Shown: positions 1 through 9,955 of the stretch, in pieces
Position numbering within the stretch: the stretch's first letter is position 1
Layout: each line of letters starts with the position of its first letter
From: Pelargonium nanum
Lineage: Eukaryota; Streptophyta; Magnoliopsida; Geraniales; Geraniaceae
Assembly (NCBI GenBank): GCA_036897485.1
Contig: JAYMTF010001833.1
Location: forward strand, 1 to 21,100
Length of the DNA: 21,100 nt
Direction: 5' to 3'
Notes under the pieces: generated by a model
Told to the model about the DNA's origin: nothing
The model's database searches: none
Seen by the model: only the letters and a program-made list of their open reading frames with translations
Position numbers and translations under genes: made by a program

Positions 1-94
1 CAAATATCACGTTAGTAGGTTAAATCATGAATTAATAATAGTTCTTTTGGTATTATTTACTACTCTCGCGTGCAACGCACGGGATGAATACTAG
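1..94 (+). mobile_element. 3' terminus of a Helitron (body lies left of the window)
   Basis: Seen: a GC-rich hairpin at 69-81 (CGTGC, loop AAC, GCACG) is followed nine bases later by CTAG at 91-94 and then by T. Known: plant Helitrons end in a short hairpin about 10 nt before a CTRR terminus and insert between A and T; CTAG fits this. Inferred: bases 1-94 are the last part of such an element on the plus strand. The 5' TC end is outside the window, so length and coding content are unknown. Confidence 0.5.
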
Positions 95-1509
95 TTTCAA
101 ATAAAAATTGGTAAACGAACGCTGCTTTATACTCTCATAAAATAAGTACACGTGTCAAATGCCCACACTTGCTTGGTTTCGATTTCGAGCTTCTATGTAG
201 GTAATGGTGTGTAACTGTTATACATTAATTATAATGTTTTTATTGTACTCATGACACTTCGTCACCTCACCCTTGCAAGCATTTTAGGTCACTTTCCATG
301 AAATTCTACTTTTTCGCCCCCACGAGTCACTATGTTTACTCCCAACGATCTGATAGCATCATTCACAAACGAAATCCCCCTAAAAATGCTCAAACCAAGT
401 ATGACAATCTCACCATTTATGGTCAATAAGTCAAGAAGCATTTGTGATGTTATATCACCGAGCTCGCGCGAGCACTTCGGATCGCTGTCCAATAGACCCT
501 CGTTTCTTTACATTTGCGAGTCACTATGGTCACTCTTATCAACTCGGTAGCGCCCCTCCCCAATGGAATCCTCTTAAGGTATACTCTTTGCATTGTTTAT
601 TTAGCAAATATTATAGTCGGAGTCATTAAATGCAGCGAGTACCCTAATTTCTCTACTCAAACGTTAAGTACTCAATTTTAAAGAAAAGTTAGATATCCCG
701 TGAGGTACTCGGGAAAAAACTCAAAATTTGGCTAAGTATTGAAGAGTGCGTAAAACCTTTCCACCTTTCATCAAACTCGCCTCAAAAAGCTCAGCCAGGT
801 CTTATATTGTTGCCTCGGCGAAGGCTCTCCCCAATGAGTTTCTATCTTATGTTTAGTTCCATACTCAGAGAATTTCAACATTCCCACCTAAAGCTTCCCT
901 GTGAACCACCTTAGGATATCGTTTACGAGGACGCTAAGACAAAAAGATTTAAGACTTCGGCATAAATCAGTCCCTCTTGGAGTGAGGGGGAATCTAATGA
1001 TTCATAGAAAGTTTGAATATAATCAGGTCAATCTCAAACACGTCACAGTCAAATATTCAATGACAAATTTATCAAGAAAAAGGGGAGGACATTAGTCTCG
1101 CGCAAGGCTACCATGTGTCCCACTCCTATTCTCCTTGGGGCATGTTTAGCTCGCATACTTTTCCTTTCTTTTAGTGAGCTGCTTTTTCACCTCCAACCAA
1201 ACGGGGTCTTCCCCATCTATATGCTCCTTCACCCACATGACGTCACTTGTCACTTCTTCCATTCCTCATTTCACAATAGAACTAAGGCTTGTACACCTTA
1301 CACCATATCTCCCACACTACTCCATCTCACACCTTCTTCCTCTAACCAAACGACCCCCTCCCCACAACACATCTAAGTTGTTCGCGCACTCTCCGGATGG
1401 ATGCTTCCATCAGCCCAATCATCCATCCCCTTGAGCCATCTCCTTAATTGTACCCATATATGCCCATACTCACTCAAAATCAAATACAGCACACACTTAT
1501 TTATTTTAG
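95..1509. other. Intergenic DNA without recognisable gene; degraded repeats
   Basis: No open frame here resembles a known protein. A diverged direct repeat of about 36 bases occurs at 321-356 and 516-551 (both start with CGAGTCACTATG). A purine run at 981-992 (GTGAGGGGGAAT) resembles a retrotransposon polypurine tract, but I could not find a matching LTR. Two related words, CCAACCAAACGGGGTC near 1195 and CTAACCAAACGACCCC near 1342, suggest decayed repeat DNA. The stretch 1110-1440 is pyrimidine-rich. Confidence 0.4.
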
Positions 1510-1977
1510 GTAAAATTTCTAATTTGGTTCCCAAACTTTGTTGTTTTTATCCAATTTGGTCCCTCAAATTTGTTTAATAAAAAATGGTACATGAACTTTC
1601 ACGTTTTGCCCCTATTTGGTTTCTGAACTTTTTTTGAACTAAAATGGTTTCTGAACTTTCACATATTGACTCAAAATGGTTTTTGCCCATACCGCTTATA
1701 TCAAAAGTTAAGGGACCAAATTTGGTCAATATTTGAAAGTTCAATAACCATTTTGGGTCAAAAAAAATTTAGGAACCAAATTGGAGCAAAACATGAAAAT
1801 TCAGAGACCAAATTTGGTAAATATTTGAAAGTTGAAAGACCATTTTGGGTAAAAAAAAAGTTTAGGGACCAAATTGGAGCAAAACATAAAAGTTCAGGGA
1901 CTAATTTTGATTAAACAAAGTTTAGTAATAAATTAGATCAAAATATCAAAATTCGAGGACTAAATTGGGCATTTTAC
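1510..1977. mobile_element. Foldback / MITE-like element with long inverted-repeat arms
   Basis: Seen: the left end (GTAAAATTTCTAATTTGGTTCC) is the near inverse complement of the right end, which finishes in ATTTTAC at 1971-1977. The arms, about 1510-1660 and 1700-1977, repeat the theme 'gggaccaaattgg' and its complement. The right arm contains a 92-bp tandem duplication (units begin near 1711 and 1803; each contains GACCAAATTTGG and CCATTTTGGGT). Flanks TTATTTTA (left) and TTTATTTTA (right) may be a target-site duplication, but the region is too AT-rich to be sure. No coding capacity. Transcripts could fold into a long imperfect hairpin. The superfamily is undecided; a Mutator-like deletion derivative is possible. 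Confidence 0.6.
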
Positions 1978-3633
1978 TTTTATTTTATCCAACACACATT
2001 TCTATTTCCCACACAGCACTTCCTATTTTTTTAGTCCAACATCTCACCTAGTTATCATTATTAACTCATCTTCTTCTACAACTCCCACAAAAATAGCCAA
2101 TCAACATTTTGTGCACCTAAATAAAATATAACTCATACTTACACGCTCTCATGCATGCTCTTCGGAAACACTATTTTTATTAGGATACGCACTTAAGATA
2201 ATCACACATCCGAACACCCCGCCAGATGACATTTGGGGTGATACTCGGACTAGCGTGGTCAATACGTCTCGATTCAGTCCTTTTTGTGATCATCAATATA
2301 TACACGCAATAAATGCTCGATGCCACGTCATCACTCATTGTAGGTATAAATACCTCTTCTGTTGACGGAAGAATGGAATTAGACAATTTTACATTCTTTA
2401 CGTAGTGCTCTGATCAATTCATTTGGTAGAGAGCTTACTCACATGTACGAGAGGAATTCTAGCGCCAACGCGTTGGTTTTCACTTAATACGTCTATTCAC
2501 CTATTTTAGAGATTTGAACTCGAGAAATTTGTACCTCCATTCCGCGACGTTCCACCATCAAAGGAGGACAAACAGTTTTTATCTGCACTTACATCGTGTA
2601 CAAGATATTAATCTTTGAGCTATATCTATAATAGTCTGACAAGCAATAGTCAAAGATTTATATCCGATGTGATGCATGCAAGCTTGAGCCTTCAAGTCAA
2701 GCATCTTTGACTGATTGCACCATGCATGCAAGCTGAGCTGAGCTAGTGAAAAGCACTGTACTTACAAGTAGAAGTAACAGTGTTTCTCTGAGTTCATCAC
2801 CAACCACAACAATATCATTCTGTCCATAAACTGCACAAGTTTATGCCTTCTTAGCTCTTCATTGAGATCTTCGCATTCTGTATACTGTCACTGACTGCAC
2901 ATTTTTTATGGACAAAGTGAGCATATTTGTCTGTCATTATTGATTATTGCCTTATCTTCAGGCAGCAGCTACAGTCTGCATAAATATACCGATAATCTCA
3001 CAAAGAGATTTGATCAAGCAATGTTGATATGAGGAAAAGATAATGATTTTCTCATGTTTATAAAAAGGCAAGCAGATGAAAAAAGCTGATTTGTTTTGTA
3101 TTTATATTGCTTGACTTTCACTTCTTCATAAGGATTCGATCTAAGAATGGTCACAGACTTATATTTTTTGTGTGAAATTTTTATCTTCTGGCATTAATTG
3201 GCAGCATAATCATAACATGCATGGCTTGTTTTACATATTTGGATACATATTATGTATTTACATTACTCGTAGATGCTTTATCCGTCCCAAAATATATGTC
3301 ACAAATATTTAGCTTTGTAGAAGTAATATTAGCTATAGATCCCGGCCCAAGAGCTTCAGTTAAAACCTTCTCTAGAAAATTAATTAACTTGGTCCAATAT
3401 ATTATATATATACATGAAGCATGATCATCAAAATATGCCACCTTTTATTCCAGCCAAAGTTTAGCCTTTTATAAAAGTATTTGAGTTTGATTGATGCATG
3501 AGATCATATATATATATATATATGTGTGTGTGTACACACTTTTTCAAGATTCAGTTGTTAACCTAAGCACAAGTTAATTAATTAGTGAGAAAATATACGA
3601 GCCGCTAATAATAAGTGATAATAGACTCTTGTA
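1978..3633. other. Intergenic DNA, no gene seen
   Basis: I see no protein-like frame. Small structures present are: a hairpin at about 2826-2846 (CATAAACT/AGTTTATG); a pair of inverted words TGTCCATAA (2821-2829) and TTATGGACA (2907-2915); duplicated ATGCATGCAAGCT words near 2672 and 2722; and a dinucleotide tract of (AT)n then (TG)n at about 3506-3533. A sequence near 2410-2540 has faint tRNA-like words but no convincing paired A and B boxes. Confidence 0.4.
3506..3533. repeat. (AT)n(TG)n microsatellite
   Basis: An uninterrupted AT dinucleotide run passes directly into a TG run, followed by TACACAC. It is a compound microsatellite with no evident function. Confidence 0.85.
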
Positions 3634-3730
3634 TGCGGACTGCTTGTTTCCTTTGCCCAGGGAGGACGTTTTGGTCTCTTTCCCTCCTTGATGGCCGGCT
3701 AATATATTTTCTTTATCAAAAAAAAAAAAA
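3634..3730 (+). mobile_element. Poly(A)-tailed 3' end of a non-LTR retroelement (LINE/SINE-like), 5' truncated
   Basis: Seen: a GC-richer block of about 85 bases (from GCGGACTGCTTG to TTTCTTTATC) ends in a run of 13 A and stands out from AT-rich flanks. Known: plant L1-type LINEs and SINEs end in poly(A), often after a T-rich stretch. Inferred: this is the 3' stub of such an element. I could not define a target-site duplication, and a processed-transcript tail is the alternative. Confidence 0.35.
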
Positions 3731-4166
3731 GTAGAGGTGGAGATGGGATTGGCTATGACAGGTAGCTACCTATGCCACCCTCCCAAAACGTCATATAATA
3801 CTTGTCGATTCTTCAAATATGACCTTATCTATATTTGTCAAATGCTTAGAATTACATGCTCGATTGTGTTCTAATCCTGCTTTTGTCCGAAAACGGTAAC
3901 TAGCCTTACATGATAGATAAGATCTTTTAGCGTAATTTCTTTTTGCCCTCGTAGCCCCGCCATTGGTGATAATAGACGACCACATAGAAAAAAGAAAACC
4001 AAAACCACATATATTTAATTAAAGAAGAATGAAAAGTAGGTAGAAATATGAAAACTCAATAATCTATACGTATACAGGGTACATAAATTAATATAGTATA
4101 ACATATATATAGGTACAGATTGTGATATACAATGAAGATATATATATAGGTAGAGATGATATGATG
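3731..4166. other. Intergenic DNA and probable 3' region of the CLE-type gene
   Basis: A 64-codon open frame on the minus strand (3791-3985) has no recognisable features and is not called. The part next to 4166 (AT-rich, with several TATATA runs near 4103 and 4140) would contain the 3' UTR of the minus-strand peptide gene. Confidence 0.35.
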
Positions 4167-4421
4167 TTAATTGTGAAGTCGGTTAGGGCCATTTGGAGTG
4201 GCTCTCTTATCTTCATCATCTTCCAAATCTGGCGGAACATGATGATAACCCTTTACTACCAAGCCTTGGTTGCTGCTACTGGATGTTATGCCCCTACTTT
4301 GATCTCCTGAGCCTTCAAAATTGTTATTGCTGTTCATGATCACACCACGCACCGATAGCATGAAGAAGATCATAATAGTACAGATGGCAAGTTGTAGTGA
4401 GCTCTTGTATGATCCAACCAT
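4167..4421 (-). CDS. CLE-type small secreted signalling peptide precursor
   Basis: An 84-residue single-exon precursor. Residues 1 to about 30 are a signal peptide (MVGSYKSSLQ, then the hydrophobic run LAICTIMIFFML). A polar Asn/Ser/Gly-rich variable region follows, then an acidic stretch (DLEDDEDK) and the C-terminal 12-mer RATPNGPNRLHN, encoded at 4170-4205 and ending directly at the TAA stop. Known: CLE precursors are about 80-120 aa with exactly this architecture, and the mature 12-13-mer (consensus R-x-V/S-P-x-G-P-N/D-P-L/I-H-N/H) is released outside the cell and read by leucine-rich-repeat receptor kinases. Here R1, P4, G6, P7, N8, L10, H11 and N12 agree. T3 and R9 do not: position 9 is usually proline. 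Inferred: a functional or recently functional CLE gene. Other C-terminal-peptide families such as RGF/GLV also end in HN but need a DY motif, which is absent. Confidence 0.65.
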   Translation of the reverse strand: MVGSYKSSLQLAICTIMIFFMLSVRGVIMNSNNNFEGSGDQSRGITSSSSNQGLVVKGYHHVPPDLEDDEDKRATPNGPNRLHN

Positions 4422-4449
4422 GTCTCTCTTTATTCAATACCTAGCTAGC

Positions 4450-4520
4450 TATATATAAATATATATGAACGGTGATGACAACTGAGAAGGGCCTTCTCTC
4501 TGGACCAAGTATATATATAT
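4450..4520 (-). promoter_or_regulatory. Candidate TATA elements upstream of the CLE-type gene
   Basis: Two TATA-like runs lie upstream of the minus-strand ATG: one at about 4450-4466, only 30-45 bases away, and one at 4510-4520, about 90 bases away. The distal one would give a 5' leader of about 60 bases and is the more plausible core promoter. AT-rich DNA makes chance matches common. Confidence 0.3.
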
Positions 4521-5348
4521 GACAAGTACTGAAGTACACAGTGTTCTTATATGTATGTATGTATCTGCAGGTGCAGTAGCTAGTGCATGCAGGTGTTAAT
4601 TACTCGGTTCCACTTTAGTTTAAGTTAAACATGTGGCCAAGTGTATATTATTACTTCAATATCACTTTTTTGTTTTCTTTTTTATCTTAATGAGATTTCT
4701 GAAGCGGGTCCGTGATCAGCATGTACGGGATCAACACCTTGAAGTCATACCATGCTCAAACTAATCTTCATTCGAGGGATAGGACCACAAGGGCGGCAAC
4801 GCTCTACCTACCAAATTTTAATGCAATTGCATTCCCTGGGACAATGTGTAATTTTTATTCTAATGGTCTGGTGTGAACTTTCGCTTACACGAATGAAATA
4901 TCACATACTACTTCACATCTATGTTTTTTAATGTAATGCTAAAGCATATTAAGATTTTTTATATAAGAAAATACTATACTTTTTCAAAATATATATTCGA
5001 GAACCAATATTGTGTGTTTCACATAAAAATAATAGATCTGACAACAAAATGGGCCACCCGTTCGTTCGCAGAACGCTTCACAAACACAAATTCTATTTTA
5101 TTGAAGAATTAAGTTGAGTCGAACCTACAAATCTCTTTGCCGACGTTATGGGGTGGAGTATGGGTCATAAGGGGAGAGCTACCCGAATTGTGTAGCCGAA
5201 AATGTTTCCAAGTTTTTTAGTTTCAACTCAAGACTTGAAGAAAAAACCCAATTTTTTCAAGTGTTGGAAGTGGTTTGAAAAAAAAAAACACAAAAACATC
5301 ACCAAGTCTTGGAAACAGTTAAAGAGAGCAATTCTAAATTTTCATAAA

Positions 5349-5630
5349 GAGTAATGCTATATGTACAAAATTTTGTACAAAAATCTTTGTACAAAGTGAC
5401 GTGTTAATTAGGTAGATATGACACAAAAAATATATTGATGATGAGTTGAACGAATTAAAATTTGACAAGTGTACAATATGTGTTATAAACCGGGCGCTTC
5501 GCGCCAGAAATTCATGGGAGAATAGTGGTATCATATGTGTCGGGTTATTATCTGTTTAAACTTAATATTGAGCCATAAAAATAAGAAATAGCGATTGCCA
5601 CATATACTGCCACATCATTTTGTACCTGGA
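5349..5630. mobile_element. Putative MITE-like insertion
   Basis: Seen: the left part contains GTACAAAGTGACGTGTTA and the right part, read on the other strand, contains GTACAAAATGATGTGGCA, so the two ends form imperfect inverted repeats. An 18-bp perfect palindrome (TGTACAAAATTTTGTACA, 5362-5379) lies near the left end. No coding frame. The termini and target-site duplication are not clear, so the boundaries are approximate. A GC hairpin (GGCGC TTC GCGCC, about 5492-5504) sits inside. Confidence 0.35.
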
Positions 5631-6076
5631 TCTCGACCCAAGTGTTGGAAACGGGTTCGCAACATCATTTCCCAAAATTTCACAAAAATGTTTGAAACTG
5701 TCCGGGAGATCAATTCCTAAATTTTCAGTTTTTCACCAAGTGTCAAAATTGGGCGTACTTCATTATTTAGCTGCTTGAATCAAAGAAAAGAGTGTTTGTT
5801 GGTTGTTTCTCTTTAGTCTCTTCAATTTTTTGTTTGATTGTTCAACATCCATTAAAATAAAGCTATATGAGCAATGCATAAATGCTTGGTCTATGAATTT
5901 GTTACAAACACCAAAATTTGATTTTCCAAAACCCACACTCCCGTAACACAAATTATACAATGACCAGTTTAACTACACTTTTAACATAGCAGAAAAGGAT
6001 AGGATAGGATATGAACATCATAACTAACACAATGGGGAATAAAACATTTGAATTTGATCAGTTCTTGGGTTCATTT

Positions 6077-9000
6077 TCAAGCCACCAGCATAGAAGCTTC
6101 TTTAACATGCAGCTGTTGATCCAGTAAACAATGGTCTAAAGTTAGCAAGAAACCACCAAATCATCCATAACTCAATTTGGCATTACACATATAGCTATGA
6201 TTAGGAGGAGTATTTATTTACTCACTTTGGAGATCTTAATCCAAGATTTTAGGGTGTTGAGGGCGTTCCCCGATACATGTGTTTCACGGGCTAGCGCTAT
6301 CCCTTCCCCGAGGTTGCTGACACGCCCGCTCACCAATAACGCTGCTGCTGCATTGAGGACCTGATAGAGCATATTATAACACATTACAGTGACAGTAAGA
6401 TGCAACTTTTCGCAATAAACGTCCTATTAATGTTTTTCATTAGCAGGGCGATCTTATATGTTCTCTTTGGACATCTTTCAGATTTAGTGTAAACATGAAA
6501 CAATTAATGAAATTTGACTCACGAGTGCGTCTGCAATGGGTCCTTTCTCGCCAGCTAGTACCCGCCACAGCACCTCTGCGTTATATTCCGAAGCCCCCCC
6601 TCGCAAGTTATCGATGGTGCAACGAGGAATACCAAAATTCACTGTAAATTCATTGTATGGATTGGTAAGAATCCAAGGGCATGAGTGAAAGACAGAGTAG
6701 GACATGGATCAAAAGAAAAGTGAATAACATTTTACATGGGTCAAACGAAAATCTCTCGATTTTATCAGGCGTCACATCAAGTACAACCCCAGGGCCTATC
6801 AATGTACACAAAATTAATTTGTTAGAAAACCTTAAACAAAATCGAGGCCGCAAGGAATGTGTATAGAATGAACAGAGTGCTATTTAAATGACAGATTAAA
6901 TGTCTTACCGAGAGGACTCATTTCATCTAAGCCCTCTGAATGAACAACTAATGCTCTCTTCACGCCGTAACGCTGTAGTGCTTTGGCCATTTTAAGGACC
7001 TGTCAAAGAGCATAATAAGAGAAGTCCTATGTCATTTATGCAGTGAATCAATAATTTACGGGAAGTAGCTGCAATGCCACAAAATTAGTATCCGATTCCT
7101 CAAAATGATAAAATAAATAAACGTATGTGAACAATCAACTAGAAGGATTTTTTTATTAGGACTTGACTTGATCAACGATTCACCACCCTTTCTATCACAG
7201 CTTTCAAGAGAAGAGCATGGTTCCAATTGTAACACAAATAAAAAGAAACAGCAGCTGAATTATTGCTACTCCGTGTTTCATTTTCAGGAAGACTAGAACC
7301 CTTAAGCTGGTTCATTTAATCTAATCAAAGAACACCAGAAAATAAAGTTATAGCTAACCATACTTAGATTTCAACTTTGGTCTAATTGCCATACATGTAG
7401 ACCCAGAATATAATTATGCAACCTTGAGCTTGAATGAGAAGCTTCATCTAGAGAGAAAATTTCTAATCAGGTGATGGCAAGGAATGCCATTAGTCCAGCT
7501 ATGATATAATAAGTCCATAACTATCATAGCCCATCTTGTGCTGATGGTATTAAACAGTTTAGAGAAGATGATAACATGAAACACTGAAAATATACACTAT
7601 CATTTTAGATAGAAAGCTTAGGTATCCAGTACTAAAATTCATTTAAATTTTTTAAATTGACGAGTACGGAACAAGAAAATGAAATTGACGCAAAGCACGG
7701 CAATGCAGACTGAAACAGCATTGAACAATAAAAATATTTGAGTAGGCAAAACAGAGTATGAGAACTTAAAAAGCAAAATTAAGCAGAACCATTTTCATAA
7801 AGCACCTAATCCCAGAACAAGTTTGTGTATTAACAAGAGACAGATGTGGGGTAAATCTGTGGCTGTAGTTTGAGAAAAAGGTCTTACTATATTTTTATGG
7901 TAGACACCAACCACTGCAAAGGGCACTTGTGCTGGATTCAACATCGGACCCAAGACGTTGAATATTGTTTTCACTTTAAGCTTTCTCCTTACAGGAGAAA
8001 CTATCTTCATTGCTGGATGGTATTTAGGAGACATCATGAAACCAATTCCCACTTTGTTCACACATGTCTTCACCCCCTGGTTTAGGAAGTAAGAAGATAA
8101 TCATAATCTGTCCTTGGGAAGTTAGTATAATAAAGCCTGTATCCTCTATTAAGACTTTCATATGATACTCAACCTCTGACATTTGAGAACTTTGATAAGC
8201 CCACAAGTGCGCAGAGTGATCCATAGTACGCAGCAAAAGAAAACTGGAAAAAAATTCGTAGTCTTGAATCTCAATTGAAATTATGTGAAAGCAAAGCAAA
8301 CCCGATATAGGTTCTAATTAAGTGAGGAACAGTTGCCAATGCTCTATGTATCGTTTATCCTTTCTACTTAGAACAAACTGATCCACTTCAGTATTTCCCT
8401 TGCGTCCCGCAAATAGAAGTTGAAAATCAAAAGGAAATTCTTGAGAAATCCCTCTCATTAATTATACAGTTCAAGTTAAGCATATATATGTACCCTAATA
8501 TGCAATGTGACGAAAACAATAAGCTTGTAAGCTTAATAGCAAAGATTCAAGAAATGGTACTTAAGTGAGCTAATCCGGTTCCCTTGAAAATTCCATTGCA
8601 CTAACCTCAGGCTCCAAGTCGATGGCCACCCCCAATGCTTCCAAAACATCGGCACTCCCACAGGCCGATGAGCTAGACCTATTCCCTTGCTGCACGCAAA
8701 GCAAACCCAACACCCATCATTCACAGCCTAACCCCGAACATAATTCAACATAGTACAAATTCAACCAAACATTCACCTTTGCAACCTTTGCCCCACAAGC
8801 CGCAGCTAGTATAGCCGCCCCCGTGGAGATGTTCACCGTGTTAGCCCCATCCCCGCCGGTTCCCACAATATCAACCACATCCCCCAAACCCTCAACCTTC
8901 CTACAGCATTTGAACATTGCCCTTGCCAATCCCACAATCTACAACAGCAGCTCATACTAATAAACAATTACACATTGTATAAGATTTGCACTAGTGGTTG

Positions 9001-9599
9001 CTAAAATGAGAAAAAAGAATCTCAGCCATGATTTATCGGCTGAGACATGGCCAATGAGGTGACGCCACATCATCCATTTACACCCATACCCGCCCCAATG
9101 AATTTTAGGGCGGGCTTTGCCCTGATCCATTTCGTTTCTCTCTTGTCTGAGATTACTATACTCTTCTCAAATTACCTCTTCATATGTCTCTCCTTTGGCT
9201 CTTAACAAAACAAGAAAAGCGCTAATCAGTGCCTCACTTCCATCACTCAACAAGAAATTAAGCGACCCTTCAGCTTCTTCCTCTGTCAGGTCTTCACAAT
9301 CGATCAAAAGCTCAAGCAGCTACACCAAAAAAAAAGGAAAAAAAAAAAACTAATGAATTACATATCAAGAAGAAAGAGAGACGAGAGAAATGGAAAATTA
9401 CCCGTTTGGAGGAGGTTATGGGCAGATCCAAGCGCGAGCAAGAGCAAGAGATCGGAGAAATGGGAAATTGGGTTTTCAATTTGCTGTGTTTGAAACTGAA
9501 TGGAGGGCCAAAGAAGAGTTTTTGATTCACAGTTGCTGATTTCTGTGGGAGACGCAGCAAAAATGGAGGAGTGCGAGCAGACACCGCCATTTTTAGCAT
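6077..9599 (-). CDS. PAT1: Anthranilate phosphoribosyltransferase, chloroplast precursor (complete, ten exons)
   Basis: Transfers a phosphoribosyl group from PRPP to anthranilate, giving N-(5-phosphoribosyl)anthranilate, in plastid tryptophan synthesis. Exons (minus strand, transcript order): 9402-9599, 9176-9319, 8777-8938, 8606-8689, 7888-8076, 6909-6999, 6736-6795, 6523-6641, 6226-6360, 6077-6112. All junctions are GT-AG and keep frame, giving about 405 aa. Residues 1-66 are a Ser/Lys/Phe-rich transit peptide. The helical N-domain follows ([18 protein letters not shown]). The catalytic domain shows the PRPP-binding GTGGDG (about 140-145), NISTG (150-154) and K-QGNRSSSS (168-176), then [35 protein letters not shown] and the C-terminal helix [10 protein letters not shown]. 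All family landmarks are intact, so the gene looks functional. The last exon is uncertain: exon 9 carries a perfect GTGAGT donor at 6225, but reading through it stops at 6214 after only three more codons. ATG at 9590 (AAAATGGCG) is an alternative start. Arabidopsis PAT1 is somewhat longer, mainly in the transit peptide. Confidence 0.95.
7000..7887 (-). other. Largest intron of the PAT gene (intron 5)
   Basis: This 888-base intron between exons 5 and 6 is AT-rich and without a protein-like frame. Donor GTAAGA at 7882-7887 and acceptor GACAG ending at 7000 are canonical. It has no inserted element that I can delimit. Confidence 0.8.
9023..9117. repeat. Two hairpins inside PAT intron 2
   Basis: TCTCAGCC (about 9023-9030) pairs with GGCTGAGA (9041-9048) across a 10-base loop. 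CCCGCCC (about 9090-9096) pairs with GGGCGGG (about 9109-9115). They lie in a GC-richer segment of a 237-base intron that otherwise resembles its AT-rich neighbours. Such paired words are typical of a decayed MITE; no termini were found. Confidence 0.4.
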
Positions 9600-9955
9600 T
9601 TTTCAATGACCTCCCTCAGTTTCAGTTCGAGTTGTAGCGGTTTGGTTTGATTTGATAAAAGAGAAGGAAATTGAGATTGTAGTGAGAGAGTGAAAGAGAG
9701 AGAGAGAGCTGGTGTTGGCAACATGTTGTTCATAAATGAAGAATTAGTGAGATTGAATTTTCCACCAACTTTGTCAGTCATGTCCATGTGGATGTGGTCC
9801 GTCCTTCGCCGCATCACACATACATAGATACAATGTAACTGAGAATTTAAAATATTGAAGACTGTGCACTTCAATACTTCATATTCAGCGCCTCTGCTCT
9901 CTTCTCTAAAGCTTTGCCTCATATTTTAAGACACAGATTCAAGTTTTTACCTGCT
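9600..9955 (-). promoter_or_regulatory. Probable 5' leader and promoter of the PAT gene, with a GA/CT tract
   Basis: Upstream of the PAT start on the minus strand, a (GA)n-rich tract at about 9681-9709 reads as CT on the coding strand. Known: pyrimidine patches and CT repeats are common in plant core promoters and 5' leaders. An open frame at 9593-9922 is in this leader, in a different frame from the start codon, and looks non-coding. I cannot place the transcription start. Confidence 0.4.

Larger units (their letters stand above)
4422..6076. other. Intergenic interval between the CLE-type gene and the PAT gene
   Basis: No coding region is supported. It contains a TATG repeat (about 4550-4563), a MITE-like insertion (about 5349-5630) and repeated 'CAAGTNTTGGAA' words at 5259, 5304 and 5639. 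A direct repeat of about 35 bases (5308-5343 and 5690-5728, both ending CAATTC..AAATTTTCA) lies on either side of the MITE-like segment. Minus-strand open frames at 5334-5534 and 5763-5960 are AT-rich and unlike known proteins. Confidence 0.4.

Noticed and set aside
1666-1914. 82-codon plus-strand frame with internal repeats
   Set aside because: It lies wholly in the right arm of the foldback element; its repeated residues reflect the 92-bp duplication, not a protein.
2405-2545. tRNA-like words (TTGGTAGAGAGCTTACTC and a reversed TTGAACTC) considered as a SINE
   Set aside because: The A-like and B-like words are in opposite orientations and no poly(A) tail or target duplication was found.
5485-5515. 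GC hairpin considered as a second Helitron 3' end
   Set aside because: No CTRR terminus lies about 10 bases after the hairpin on either strand.
7795-8299. Overlapping minus-strand frames considered as separate small genes
   Set aside because: Only 7888-8076 is coding, as PAT1 exon 5; the rest is intron read-through.
9593-9922. 109-codon minus-strand frame upstream of and touching the PAT1 start
   Set aside because: It is in the promoter/5' leader, in another frame, with Ser/Leu/Phe composition from the CT tract and no similarity to a known protein.
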